Both the position numbers and the translations under genes were made by a program. Below, in pieces: positions 1 through 11,484 of a DNA stretch of 64,000 bases. The stretch's first letter is position 1; each line of letters starts with the position of its first letter. Source of the DNA: Prinsepia uniflora (Eukaryota > Streptophyta > Magnoliopsida > Rosales > Rosaceae); contig CM064873.1 in the NCBI GenBank assembly GCA_032719365.1, positions 10,636,501 to 10,700,500 on the forward strand, read 5' to 3'. The notes beneath the pieces are model-generated. The model was not told the DNA's origin. It saw only the letters and a list, made by a program, of their open reading frames with translations, and did not search any database.

Positions 1-2
1 AT

Positions 3-930
3 AGTGTAGATTTAATGGAAGAGTTCAAGAAGGACATGATGAGGAAATATGAGATGACTGACCTAGGACTGTTGCATCACTTCCTAGGGATGTGAGTGAT
101 ACAAACCAAGGACGGAATGTTCATACATCAGAAGAAATATGCTCTGACTTTGCTGAAAAAGTTTGGGCTAAAAGATTGCAAACCAGTGAGCATACCTCTG
201 GCTACTGGAGAGAAACTACACAGAAATGATGGCAGTGAAGCTGCAGATGAGCAGCAATACAGGCAGATAGTAGGAAGCTTACTCTATCTAACTGCAACTA
301 GGCCCGATTTAATGTATGCAGCAAGCCTATTGTCAAGGTTTATGCATAACCCTACGAAGATACACTATGGGACAGCTAAGAGAGTGCTCAGATATGTTCA
401 GGGTACACTTGATTATGGGATATGCTACAAGAAAGGAAGTTCAGCTACTCTGATTGGCTACTGTGACAGTGATTGGGGAGGTTCTTTGGATGACATGAAG
501 ATCACTTCTGGATATGCCTTTACATTTGGAAATGGCATTTTCTCCTGGGCCTCAGTTAAGCAAGATAGTGTTGCACTTTCTACAGCAGAGGCAGAGTATG
601 TGAGTGCCTCTAAGGCAACTACACAACCCGTGTGGCTAAGATATGTGCTTGGTGATCTAGGAGAAGGTCAAACAGAAGCCACACCTATTCTATGTGACAA
701 CATGTCAGTAATAACCATGGCAAAGAACCCTGTCTTTCATCAGAAGACAAAGCACATACGCAGGAAATGACATTATATCAGGGATGCTATACAGAATGGG
801 GAAATTGCCATTCAGTACTGCAAGACTGAAGAGCAAGTGGCAGACATCTTCACTAAAGCCCTACCTAAAGATAGGTTCTATTTCCTAAGGAGACTCCTAG
901 GAGTTGTTCCAGTGAACAGCTTAGGAGGGG
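3..930 (+). pseudogene. Ty1/copia pol 3' end (RT thumb and RNase H), degenerate
   Basis: This is the C-terminal part of a copia polyprotein, which copies element RNA into DNA. Frame 3 is open from the first bases with an RT-thumb-like stretch (EMTDLG, LHHFLGM), then the RT/RNase H connection (KYALTLLKKFGL, GSLLYLTATRPDLMYAASLL). RNase H follows with its acidic residues in GYCDSDWGG, STAEAEYVS and LCDN, and the copia end motif VADIFTKALPKDRF at about 840-880. In-frame stops lie at 93-95 and 768-770, the second between KHIRRK and HYIRDA. The YVDD box and everything upstream lie left of the window. The D-W-x-G and K-T-K-H-I-R motifs make copia secure; the lineage is not. The copy is inactive. 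Confidence 0.9.
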
Positions 931-931
931 C

Positions 932-1520
932 TGTTGGACTATAAGCAGTCCACTGGATCAGTGACTTGGCAGGGGACACCTGTCAACTCGTGGAGAGCAA
1001 GCCAGGATTAAAGGAAAGAATAGGTGCTGTGTGTGTGTGAGTTTGTTAAAAAAAGAAAAGATGTGACGTGTAAAAGAATCCGGTTTTGTAGGATCACAGT
1101 GAGTGTGTGAGGAGTGTGTGTGTGTGTGCAAGCTTTGCATATGTAATCATACTCGTGAATTGAATGAATGATAGAGTGAGAATCTGTGAGAAAACAGATT
1201 GTGAGAGCTTGAGTGAGAAGAAATACTCAGTCTCAGTGAAATCCAGAAATTCATAGCCATTGTTGCATTTCTACAAACACTTAGAGTGCATAAACTGATT
1301 CTAAATCCTAATTCGTTTTTCTCCATAAATCTGAACCTAGAAATTGAGAAGAAGCTAATATTTAGTCTATCCTAAACCATACGAGCTAGCCTCGTTTTTC
1401 CCAGCTAAAGAGATCAAGCATTGAAGACATACCTGGAGCAATGGAACAGTGATCGTGCAGAGGAAGCAAACCGGGTCCTGATTCCTTCATTGTGAATGCT
1501 TGCTGATTTCCAATATTACG
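932..1520 (+). repeat. Copia 3' LTR, right end uncertain
   Basis: A polypurine stretch (TTAGGAGGGG, 921-930) follows the RNase H end and is followed by TGTTGGACTATAAG at 932, as expected for the start of a 3' LTR. The LTR is rich in GTGTGTG and GAGTGTGTGAG. Its right end is not certain: words shared with a minus-strand LTR remnant at 36210-36753 (TTAGAGTGCA, CTTGCTGA) suggest it runs to about 1520. No partner LTR is in the window, so the boundary cannot be fixed by comparison. Confidence 0.5.
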
Positions 1521-2507
1521 AAGATAATGACTGATTGATTTGGTACTAAGGCACGCATATTTGTTGCCCTTATGCCTGTCCCATTATCCAACTAATGCTA
1601 AAACAATCACAATAGTCTGCTCCATTAATTGAACCAACTATATTATAGGTGCTGAGAGCACTCTTTTTCTTATGATCGACTATACAAACGTCAGTTTATG
1701 AGGAGAAAGAAAAAGTGATGGAAAACATAAATCAAATCAGTCAATAATAGCCACGTGATATCACTATAATAGACGATTGAAAGGCTAACGCTTTCAAACA
1801 TAACAGCCTATCAATACGCATCTTTTTTTTTTTTTTGATCTGAATCAATACGTATCTTAACGATATATGAACAAATAAAACACATTTCTCTTTTGCTACT
1901 TTGAACATATACATGCATATAACTCCAATATGTATGTCTTTATCTCCTAATAAATGAACTTTTTATAATACAGTGAATAATTTTTCAACAATCAAAAAAT
2001 TCGATTTTTAGTTTGGTGCAAAAATTTTCGTTGTCCTATATATATTCACAGTACTCAAATTGAGATGGTGGCACTCACAATATATATATATATATATATA
2101 TATATGCCTATTTAATCAACTCTTTTTTTTTCCTCTTTTTTTTCGAAGATAATGACTTTGTTTTCATCTCTCTCAAAGTAGCTGCGGTCGTCACTGTGTT
2201 ATCCTGGAAACATTAATAAAGCTTGAACATGACCTAATTAATTAAAAATAAATTAGAATTTAAATTTGTAATAATAATAATAATAATAAATAGACAAGTA
2301 TTATTAATTCAACATTGTTATTATTTCTAACAAATACAATATCACTTATATCTACATGCATGACCTACTTCATCAGCTAAATAACGCTTGAAATTAAATA
2401 CTGCATATATAATTATAAAAGTTCAAATTAAATCAAGCAGCCGAGCTAGCTATGATCTGCCTGCTTGGTAAAACATTGGGCACAATACAGTGGCCTTATT
2501 TTTCTCT
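1521..2507. other. AT-rich spacer downstream of the CCT gene
   Basis: No reading frame or recognisable repeat domain was found. The stretch holds a (TA)n tract at 2080-2105, a T run near 1825, a TAA triplet run near 2269-2290 and the presumed 3' untranslated region of the minus-strand CCT gene next to 2507. Confidence 0.5.
2080..2105. repeat. (TA)n microsatellite
   Basis: About thirteen uninterrupted TA dinucleotides lie in AT-rich sequence downstream of the CCT gene. Confidence 0.9.
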
Positions 2508-4878
2508 CTAGATTAGGGAGTTCGACTCGATCGACGAGAATGCATCGAGAAGGTTGATCCAACTATCGTCCTCCTCCTCATCTTCCTCCCTACTTATCTG
2601 GCTCCACTGAGCATGAGAGTTCTTCTCAATTTCATCATTCTTTGCAAACCGTCCTCGGATCCGCGGCCGGCTGTCCGCCAACGTCTTCCTACAAGCATAC
2701 TGAGTGCATACAGGGTTCATATGTTAGAACAGCTTTTGAATAAAATGGAGAAGAAGAGGGAAAAAAGAAAACTATAGTTTCAGGTTTAATTAATGTACAT
2801 ATATTACATAACACAAGAGTAAATGTATATGCGGTGCATGGTAGGTCGATACATTATTACAATGTCTAACAATAAAAAGTTAGATATATATATAAATTTT
2901 GTAATGGCTTATAAAAAGATATGAGTTACTTCTTTTCTTTCCGATAATACGTTAATTTAGATAAAATTGTTATTTTTTATTATATCAGAGCGGTTTAGTT
3001 ACTGTGTAAGTGAGGCTGAAAGTGATTATTTTGTGGCTTCTTTGCTTTAATTTTCAGGCAAAGTAACTCGATGATCAATTGGAAAAAGAAATACCAAAAA
3101 TAAAATGTACCACCCTCTTGTGGAAGTTTAGAATTTCAAACAGACGTCCAAGAGTAAGACAAGAGAGGGTTGAACGTCTGTTAATAGAACCTGCATGCAC
3201 ATAAACATGGAATGAAAGTTGATCTCCCTGCATGATTAATTAATTAAGCATTAATATTTTTATATATTTATATACGTAATTAATTAAAAAGGGCTTGCCC
3301 AGGAGAAAGCTAAACAGGCATTGCCCAGCGGAAAGCTAAAGCTTCTTGGAATCAAGTGCAGAAAGTTAGAACATGATAAAGTTCCAATAGCTCGAGATTT
3401 TTTATTTTATTTTGGGTAACGTGTAAGTTATACATATTTTTATAATTCTTTTTTCTTTTTATGATCGGGTCATACAATAAAAGACACATATACGCAATAA
3501 TAAATCAGTTATGTAATCGATTATTTCAGAATAAATCTTATTAATAAATAATGACTATACGTCTAACGATTTTCCCTGCACAAATCATTCGACTTTTTTA
3601 TTTTTTCAAAAGTGCACTTCTATCTCCTCATCTCTCCACTATTTGAAATGAAATAGAAACAATGCAGGACGTGACAGATACAAAGCCTACAAAAATCAAT
3701 AGTCGTTAGGAGTAATAATAATTCCATAAATTAAAGTAAGCCAAAATTTTACATGATGAGAGAATATATATGTGAGCAATGGTGTGCCAAAAAGCGACAA
3801 GGAGGAGGCCATAAAGCTTAAAATATAGGCCTAGCCCTAGCCAGTGGGTCAAGCTGACAATGCTAATTACCAGAGTTCATAGAGGAACTTGATTGCTATG
3901 AAGTTATAATTTTGATTAAGTACCGTAATCAAGTACCTTGATGGTCTTGTTGAAATTCCTGAGATTACGCTTGTTTCGATACCTCTCAATTCGCTCTTTC
4001 TTCTCTTCGGGACTATATGGGCATGCTTTGCTCATTCCTTCTATGATCAAGCTGCTCTCGCTGGACATAGGGCTACTTTCTGAGGATCTGTAACTGTTAT
4101 ATTGACTCTGTTGCTGTTGTCCTGCACTCCCAATCCTCTGCATGCATCCCCACCAAATCCAAATTAAATTTAACCAAGACCCCAAAACCCATTGATGCAG
4201 CCTCCTCCAACTTATTGAATTAAGCACACGAATACTTTATTGTCAAACTGTAAATAATATGAATTATATGTATTCTTGACATTATTATGAGCGGATGATA
4301 ATATTTTGGAACTACATATTATCTAAGTTTGATTTTTGTCTAAATGATTGATTTAAATTTTTAGTTATATATATTGTTTTGTGTATAAATTTGAAACTAG
4401 TGTGCGTTGTGGGTCTGAGTCATTTTAAATCAAGTGACCATAACTAATTAACTGACTGGCTAACCAAATTAAGTGAGCATAACTAACTAACTGATCGCTG
4501 ACTAACCAACTCTTGATATTATAGCCGAACCTGCAAATCTAGGTCTCCAGTGCTGTAAACCCGGCGTACGGGGCTGGTTTCCGACTCAAGAAGTTCGGAG
4601 ACCAGCCTGTGGGTCCCGCATGCAGTCTTGTGAAGCGAATGGCTGCTGACGCTGCGCTGAATGAGACTGCTGGTGGGCAGTCCGCCATAGTCGTGAGAGG
4701 GGGCTCCGTTGCTGACGGGGGAGGCGCCGTAGCTGCTGGAGCCGCTGCTGCAGCTATTGCTGAACTCCGCCGTAGCGGAGCCGAACTGGTCGTGTTGATA
4801 AGGCAGCAACAGAGGCGAGCCCTGAAACTGAAGAAAATCTGGGGCGCGTGGGAATGCGTTGCTGTTGTGTCCGTGCAT
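2508..4878 (-). CDS. CCT-motif protein (CMF/ASML2-like), three exons
   Basis: This is the only convincing intact host gene. Exons on the minus strand are 4878-4531, 4137-3937 and 2699-2508. Both introns are GT-AG and phase 0, giving 246 residues and a TAG stop. Residues 1-116 are Ser/Gly-rich and low in complexity. Residues 117-164 are Gln/Ser-rich. Residues about 165-206 are a full CCT motif (RIERYRNKRNLRNFNKTIK, then YACRKTLADSRPRIRGRF) split by intron 2, and the tail is acidic (REEDEEEDDSW). There is no B-box or response-regulator domain, so it fits the CCT-only family, close in size to Arabidopsis ASML2. CCT motifs act in the nucleus in transcription and NF-Y-like DNA binding; the target here is unknown. 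The start is the first ATG of the exon 1 frame. Intron 2 is 1,237 bp and holds no recognised feature. Confidence 0.88.
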
Positions 4879-5103
4879 TGCCGCGTGTGGTAGTAGTAGT
4901 AACTGGTAAGTAGGGTTTTAGGAAGGTTTTGTAGAGAGAGAGAGAGAGAGGGAAAGAGGCCGGGAAGAGAGATTATGATTTATGAAAGTGGCTCGAAAGG
5001 CTGGAACTCTGCGGGGTACTTAAAAGGGAAGAAGGGTAAGGTGGGGCCCAGACAGCACTGGGAGATTGGACAGGACTGCATGATGACGTAGACCATGACG
5101 TCA
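4879..5103 (-). promoter_or_regulatory. 5' leader and proximal promoter of the CCT gene
   Basis: Going upstream from the ATG there is a pyrimidine-rich leader (GA repeat on the + strand at 4936-4952), then a TGACGTCA octamer at 5096-5103 with a second TGACG at 5084-5088. TGACG pairs of this kind are as-1/CRE-like sites for plant bZIP factors of the TGA class; that assignment is from known motif preference only. No clear TATA box was found. Confidence 0.45.
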
Positions 5104-5497
5104 TTGTCTGGAGCAAACTTAGCGTTGACCTCTTACTCACTCACTTACTCACCGTCTCTGCCGCGAGCGGTTGATGGGGGATTTGATTGTTTTGGCGTTT
5201 GGGATTAGGCGATGATGATGAGACATAAGCCTACCAGCGACACTTGAGACAATGCCCCCGCACGGACACACAAATGATATCTCTTCTCTCGTCACTCACA
5301 ACAGCAATGGAACCACTTCCTTTTTTCTTTTACTGGAGTGCTCTATACTAGCAAGGACGTGTCACAGCGGGTATTGTTGAACTGTAACTATTTGTACTCG
5401 TAAAGAAAATTTGTCAAAATTGTTTTCCGTAAAATACATTACTAACCGATCAACTTCTTTCTTTTATTATAATGATTCTAGTATAATTAACATAATC
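5104..5497. other. Spacer upstream of the CCT gene
   Basis: No gene or recognised repeat was found. The part next to 5103 is probably distal promoter of the minus-strand CCT gene. The sequence becomes AT-rich towards the target duplication at 5498. Confidence 0.4.
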
Positions 5498-6206
5498 AAC
5501 AATTTTGCTCGAGAATACGGTACTGTTTGCTTTCTCTCTCTAAACACTTTTGCTCTCCCTTTTCTCTGGAATCCAGCTGGCCTTGGATCTGGGGTGGGGA
5601 TTTTTCTTTTGATTTTTACCTCTTGGTAGTTTATCTAAGCTAAACATCAGCTCCCTAAGACCCTTCCTTGCTTCCCTTCTCTTTGCCCTTCCACTCTCGC
5701 TCTCCTTTCTCTTCGTTTTGTTTGCTTTCTGCCTTTTCGTTGGTGACGGTGGTGCTAGGCTTCCTTTCTTTGTGCATGTTAATGGCGGTTGAAATTTTCT
5801 ATGCTAGTGTGGTGGGAGCCTGAACCTTAGGTCTTGGTGACGTTGCTTCTAAGTGGGACGTCAAGCATTGGGAGATTGGTGACTCCGATAGATTTTATTT
5901 AGGTTAGTCTTTCAATTGGCTTTAATTTCCCTGAAAATCCATTAGCTCTGTCAGTTTTATGTATAATCTTCTTTGTGGGTGTGGGTGGCTGGGTGCACGT
6001 TGATGATGCGTTTTAATCTAAATGTGGATGGTGCCTATAAGTTGCAGTAAGAGACTATTGTGGGGAAGTTTTGGTAGAAGTTACACTTCCCTTAATCATC
6101 AAACCTATAACAAGCTCAAATTCTGGCCATTTCTAAGGCGCTGGTGGTGTGCTGGGAGGCGGGTTTTCGCCTGCTTTTGATGGTCCTGATGCTCTTGGGG
6201 TTGATG
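5498..6206 (+). mobile_element. LINE-like non-LTR insertion, left part
   Basis: AACAATTTTGCTC at 5498-5510 is repeated exactly at 20730-20742 after a poly(A) run, which marks a non-LTR retroposition with a 13-bp target duplication. Without the copia element that splits it, the insertion is about 0.9 kb. Near 6010-6035 the sequence encodes LNVDGAY followed further on by KALVVCWEAGFR, resembling the RNase H fold found at the end of plant L1 ORF2, with stops. The first 450 bp are unrecognised, so a processed pseudogene is the alternative. Confidence 0.55.
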
Positions 6207-6211
6207 GTCCC

Positions 6212-6519
6212 TATTAAGGGATGAGCTGTTAGTTGTTAGTATTAGTTAAGTTAGTTAGCACAGCTGTAGGAATTAGTTACATTGACAGCTGTAGGCTAGC
6301 AACAGGTGTACAAACGGTTAGAAGGCTACTCTATATATGTATGTACATTGTACGAGAAATTAATTAAGGAGATTAGAAAGATTCTTCACGTTAACAGTTT
6401 TCTTCTTCTTCCTCACTGATCTCTCTTTCTCCCTCTCTCTAGTTCTTAAACTTTCTGCTCTCTCAAATCCCTGACTTCTTCTTCAAGCTTCTTCAATCGA
6501 GAATCCATGAAACCTTTCA
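6212..6519 (+). repeat. Copia 5' LTR
   Basis: A 308-bp LTR matching 20213-20521. It starts TATTAAGGGATGAGC, where the partner starts TGTTAAGG, so the terminal TG has mutated to TA. It ends CCTTTCA. A TATATATG stretch at about 6332-6340 is a possible TATA box. Confidence 0.92.
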
Positions 6520-6531
6520 TGGTATCAGAGC
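6520..6531 (+). other. Primer-binding site, initiator Met-tRNA type
   Basis: TGGTATCAGAGC directly follows the 5' LTR. It is the standard plant sequence complementary to the 3' end of initiator methionine tRNA, used to prime minus-strand DNA synthesis. Confidence 0.93.
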
Positions 6532-6779
6532 TGTGAATGCTCACAGCACATGATCCTATCCTGTTCAAATTGCTGCTGCTGGTATCTACGATTCATCCTG
6601 CTCATTACTCCCCACCGCGGATCTCTCTAATCTATGATCCGATCAGATCCTCTATTTCCTTCTAAACTTCGGGATTCTGTCGACGATTCTTAAAGATAAG
6701 TTCTCATTCTTCCTCTAAGAGCTTCTGAATCTGTGATTTTGTATTTTGAATTCTCATAAATCTGTAAGAAAAGAAAAAC

Positions 6780-7314
6780 ATGCCTTCCTCAATAGAACTT
6801 CTCAATTATGCAACCGATTTCGTATCTATCAAGCTTAATGATATGAACTACATTTCATGGAGTGTGAAGATTCAACGATTGCTAAAAGGTCTTCATTTGT
6901 TTAAATTCCTTGACGGTTTTTATCCCTGTCCCACTACTCCTGATGAATCTCGACAGCAATGGCTAGATATGGACGCTGCCTTGCTCAACATGCTGATTGC
7001 AACAATTTCTGAAGATGCCTTCACAAAAATTATGACCTGTGAAACATCACGAATGGCCTGGCTCACATTGCAAGAACGGTTCTCTTCTCTGTCTGAAGCT
7101 AACCTCATGCAACTCAAGACAAACCTTCCAACAATTCAGAAGGGCGATGACTCAATCGAAGCGTATCTGACAAGAATCAAAATGGTCAGGCAACGTCTAG
7201 TGAGTGCAGGATTTGCTGTTTCTGATAAAGACATGATACTGATCACTCTGAATGGCCTGCCAACAAATTACTACACTTTCAAATCTCACATTCAAGCTCG
7301 TCCAGTACCTATTA
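6780..7314 (+). pseudogene. Copia gag, 5' part, interrupted by solo LTR A
   Basis: The reading frame starts at the ATG at 6780, about 250 bp after the primer site. It encodes a UBN2-type copia Gag (NYISWSVKIQRLLKG, TWLTLQERF-like, SIEAYLTRIK, LNGLPTNYYTFKSHIQAR), the structural protein that packages element RNA. After residue 178 or so it runs into solo LTR A at TSD TATTA (7310-7314), and the frame then ends in LTR sequence at 7380-7382. The continuation is at 10754. Part of this gag together with the LTR edge is repeated in tandem (7414-7795). The parent gag looks intact apart from the insertion. Confidence 0.88.
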
Positions 7315-7795
7315 TGACACGACCCACCCCCAATTCCCCGGGATTAAGGGTTAAGTCATGCTCCCGTCTAACTTACGCATGACACGAAGGCTAAACCGAC
7401 GTCCAACCTCCATATGACCTGTGAAACATCACGAATGGCCTGGCTCACATTGCAAGAACGGTTCTCTTCTCTGTCTGAAGCTAACCTCATGCAACTCAAG
7501 ACCAACCTTCCAACAATTCAGAAGGGCGATGACTCAATCGAAGCGTATCTGACAAGAATCAAAACGGTCAGGCAACGTCTAGTAAGTGCAGGATTTGCTG
7601 TTTCTGATAAAGACATGATACTGATCACTCTGAATGGCCTGCCAACAAATTACTACACTTTCAAATCTCACATTCAAGCTCGTCCAATACCTATTATGAC
7701 ACGACCCACCCTCAATTCCCCGGGATTAAGGGCTAAGTCATGCTCCCGTCTAACTTACGCATGACACGAAGGCTAAACCGACGTCCAACCTCCAT
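7032..7795 (+). repeat. 382-bp tandem duplication across the gag/LTR A junction
   Basis: Units 7032-7413 and 7414-7795 are near-identical, with a handful of substitutions by eye. Each contains about 280 bp of gag, the target sequence TATTA and about 100 bp of the end of LTR A. Because each unit spans the insertion junction, the duplication happened after LTR A inserted. Confidence 0.93.
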
Positions 7796-10748
7796 GTGAC
7801 ACGTAAGTCAAATAAGGGATTCCTAAACGAACCGTTTACTACTTTCGGACTTCCCAGAGCGCGCAGACTCTACTGTAGATCGCTTGTGTGATGTCTCCGT
7901 CTCTCTCGACCAACAGCTCGCATCGCAACAACCTGGAGGGTATCGAAAACATAAAAAGACTGTGAGTGGACAAAAATAAATAGTACATTCAGAAAACAGT
8001 TTATAGAAAAGTACTTTTATACCCTCCGTTTAAAAACCAATGCATGCATATAAAAACCCATGTCACAAAACCGTTTTATATTCAAGTTATTCAAACCGTT
8101 TAGGAAAACCAAACTCATTTTCCTTTTCTCAAATCCCGGGCCTTAGCCAAAAACCATCAAAATCCCTAACATCCGGGTCATAGGCCAAAACATCGAAAAA
8201 CCATTATTGCAAACAATCATTATCAAGTTCTCATCAAAATCCAGAACACATTTGAAAACACATTTCCATCCATCGAACCTACTGGATCTATCCAAATCTT
8301 TAAACTCCCGAGTCTTTAAACTCAATCCAGGCCTTAATATAATCCGAGTCTTTAAACTCAATAGGCATATGGGGGAAATCACAATATCCGAGTCTTTAAA
8401 CTCCCGAGTCTTTAAACTCAATCTGGGTCTTTAAACCCAATCCGGGCCCGCCCCCGTCATAATCATATCTGAGTCTTTAAACCCAAAAACCAGATCCAGC
8501 AAATCCAATCCAAAACCATTTGAATACCATTTCCAAATCCATGTCCAAATCCGAATTCGAAATCACCATTTTGAATTCCAAGCCGAATCCGAAATCAGCA
8601 TTCCGAATCCAAATCCAGAATCATATCCATCATCCATTTCCAAATCCGAATCCGAAATCATCATTCCGTAAGCCAGCATCCGAAATAACCATTCCGGACC
8701 CAAATCCAGAAATCCCCTTTCAAGTTCCAAAATCGATTCCTTTTTCCGAAATCCGATTCCAAAACCCGAAATCACTTTTCCAAAATCACTTTTATGAACA
8801 GAGCTCCACGCCCGAAATCACTTTTCCAAAATCCATTTTAAATCGTTGAAATCAAATCATATTTCAAATCCCAAAATAAAATCATCCAAACCATCATCAA
8901 ATCATAGCAGAAAACCGTATCTCGGAAAACGTGCAAATGCGTAATTATCTCGAAATACGTGTAAAACCGTAAATCATCAAGTTCATAATCATAATCATAG
9001 AAATCACGTATAGAAAACATATAAAACATTATGCATGAACCATAAGTTCGAAAGAAAAGTCCACTCACAGACCATTAACGCCGTTGCCTCGATACTTGCG
9101 CAATTACGCTTTCCCGGCCAATCCACTATCACCGGCTTTTCCAAACCTGTCCAAATCTCATAATAAGGTGACTAACTACTTCATAAAGTTTATACTAAAG
9201 CCCCAAAACTTTCCCAAATTTTTAACTATTTTTAACCGAGCCCTAAAACCTTCGGACATCCCGAAACATATCGAGACGATGTCTGATCGACTCGAAACCA
9301 GTGAAAAAATATTCGTTACATAGAATACTTTAAAAGTCGTGTGGAACCATCCTAAAAAACTATGCCACGCGCCCACACACGCCGCCCAAAGGGGCTGCGC
9401 GTGGGTCTCGCATCCCTGCTACAGTGTCGTCTTCAACCTCTGTCCAAACCGGTTCAGATCGGTTCAGATCAGCCGGTTCAATTGGACCGACGCACACGGT
9501 TTTCCTTTGTTTCCAGTCCAAATTCGATCCTAGTTCGTTCCTTAAGTTCGTCCAAGCCTCTATGATTATTTTAACTAATTAAAAACACACAATTAGGCTA
9601 GGTGATTACCTTCCCGATTTGCAGAAAAAAAAACCCGACATGTTCCTCCTCGGTTCCCAGTTACCACCGTCATCCTCTGGCCACGGATTCACCTCCCCTG
9701 AGCTCGTCTCAACTTCCAAAAGCACCCCTGACTCATTAAACTGATCAATAACGATCAAGTTCCAAGTTGCCACGTTTGAACCATAATAGAGGAAACAGAG
9801 TAAATGAGAAAATGTCTCACCTTTCCTCTGGCCGACCGTGATGGCCTCTACCGTACTCTTCAGGTCTTCTTTGTCCCTTTTGCTCACTAATCACCCCCAA
9901 CAGATAAAGTTTACAGGTGGTTGGCAACTTGAGTTCCACGGCTATGGGTGTTCACGGTTTCAACTTCCCTTCTCTCACTCTGCTTCTCCTTTCCTCTGTC
10001 TATTTCTCCCTGTCTCCTTCACAAGCACACCAGCATTCACCTCTAATTTCTCACTTAGTCACACACACCACCCTCATCTCTTCTCACCGTTCAATCATAT
10101 AAACCAGCACGACCTCCCCTGTTTTAATCAATCAAGTGTGAGAAAGGGCTGGAACCAACCAGAGAAGGGGCAGGTGGCCACATCTCCTTGTTCCCAGGTG
10201 AAAATATCCAACCACATAGGGACAGGTGTCCCCATTCTATTGAACCATTTTCAAAATAAGCCCAAAAGACTATTTTGCCCTTGGTGCACAATTTACCATT
10301 TTACCCCTCCTATATTTAGACTCATATTCGAACCGTCTGAAGTCCGATGACAGCGTGCCGCCTGTCGTTGTACTCAGGGAATCGAGACCTACCTAACGGT
10401 CCTCAAATCACGTGAAAAGTCCATGTCGTATGAAAAGTCACCAAATTGCCCATTTTTAACTAAATTACCAAATTACCCTTGAACTTTCGAACATCATAAA
10501 TTTTTCCTTGAATATCGGAATCGGACGTGCCACCTGTCTATGAACTTGTGACGTCCCGAACTACGTCACAGTCATCAGTCAAAGTCCATTTGACCGTCCG
10601 AATGAAAAGTCAACATTTTTGCCCATTCTAGGGGCAAAATCATCATTTCGCACTGTCCATCCGAAATCACCAAACTAATTACCGATTAACTTCACTAATC
10701 TCTCATTAACCACTAATCTAATCCAGGTTTCTGGGACGGGTCGTTAAA
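7697..10748 (-). mobile_element. Solo LTR A (long-LTR family)
   Basis: About 3.05 kb in minus orientation, inserted in copia gag. The + strand left edge TGACACGACCCACCC is the complement of the family's 3' end and the right edge GGGACGGGTCGTTAAA of its 5' end (final CA mutated). TSD TATTA is at 7692-7696 and 10749-10753. Rejoining the flanks restores the gag frame across the site. It holds repeats of the complement of GAGTTTAAAGACTC at 8290-8480 and a GC-rich hairpin near 9369-9410. No protein domain of the family is present; open frames inside are low complexity. Confidence 0.9.
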
Positions 10749-10753
10749 TATTA

Positions 10754-11484
10754 TCTTGACTGAGCTTCGAACTCTTCTCTTAGCAAAAGAGGCTAATCTC
10801 TTGAAGGTTGCTGAATATGATCAGCAGACTCAGTCTTCACCACTCACTTCCATGGTTGCCACCAAGGACACTCCTGAGTCTTTTCTCCAGCATACCACCT
10901 CTTCACAAAGACCTCATTGGCAAGGAAATCAGTGGAGTGGCAGGAACTCCTATCCAAACAACAACTGGTATGGTAGAAATAGCTATCGTGGTCGAGGTCG
11001 CAACCGTGGTAGATATAACAACTTTCGAGGGAACAGGTTCAATGCAAACTATCACTACAACAACAATAACTCCAGTGGCTATGATGGCTATGGCAACAAC
11101 AATCACAATGGCTACGATGGCTGTGGTCACAACCCTAACAAAAACTATCCTCAACAACACGGATATGGTGCTGGTTGGACCAACACAGGATCCAATTATC
11201 CCGTACAGCAACCACACTTTGGCCACTCCTCACCAAAACAAGATAGTGGTTACGCAGCTGTCCATTTCTCTCAGACTCCAGGGCTCCCCTCTCCTGGTCA
11301 CAGTATACTTGGTGCCTCACCTAGCACTTTTGCTTGCACTGTTGTTAGCCAACTCTGCAAGTCATCAGGTCACGAAGCTCCTGTCTATCCCCAACGAGGT
11401 ACAATTAGTCTTCAGCCTCAGGCTTTCTCAACTACCACGGGCTATGAATTTAGTGACCCAAACTTCTGGCTTGCTGACTCAGGA
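10754..11484 (+). pseudogene. Copia gag 3' part and protease start
   Basis: The gag frame resumes after LTR A with ILTELRTLLLAKEANL and an Asn/Gly/Arg-rich nucleic-acid-binding region (SYRGRGRNRGRYNNFRG, then many NNN and GYDGYG). No CCHC knuckle can be seen. The frame reaches the protease active-site region FWLADSG, where LTR B is inserted directly after the Gly codon (TSD CAGGA at 11480-11484). The rest of the protease resumes at 17071. Apart from the insertions this stretch has no stop. Confidence 0.86.

Noticed and set aside
4609..4893. Ala/Val-rich open frame on the + strand
   Set aside because: It is the complement of exon 1 of the CCT gene, whose splice sites and CCT motif make the minus strand the coding one.
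8520..8849. 109-codon frame rich in Pro, Asn and Ser
   Set aside because: It arises from AAATCCGAATCC-type simple repeats inside LTR A and matches nothing else.
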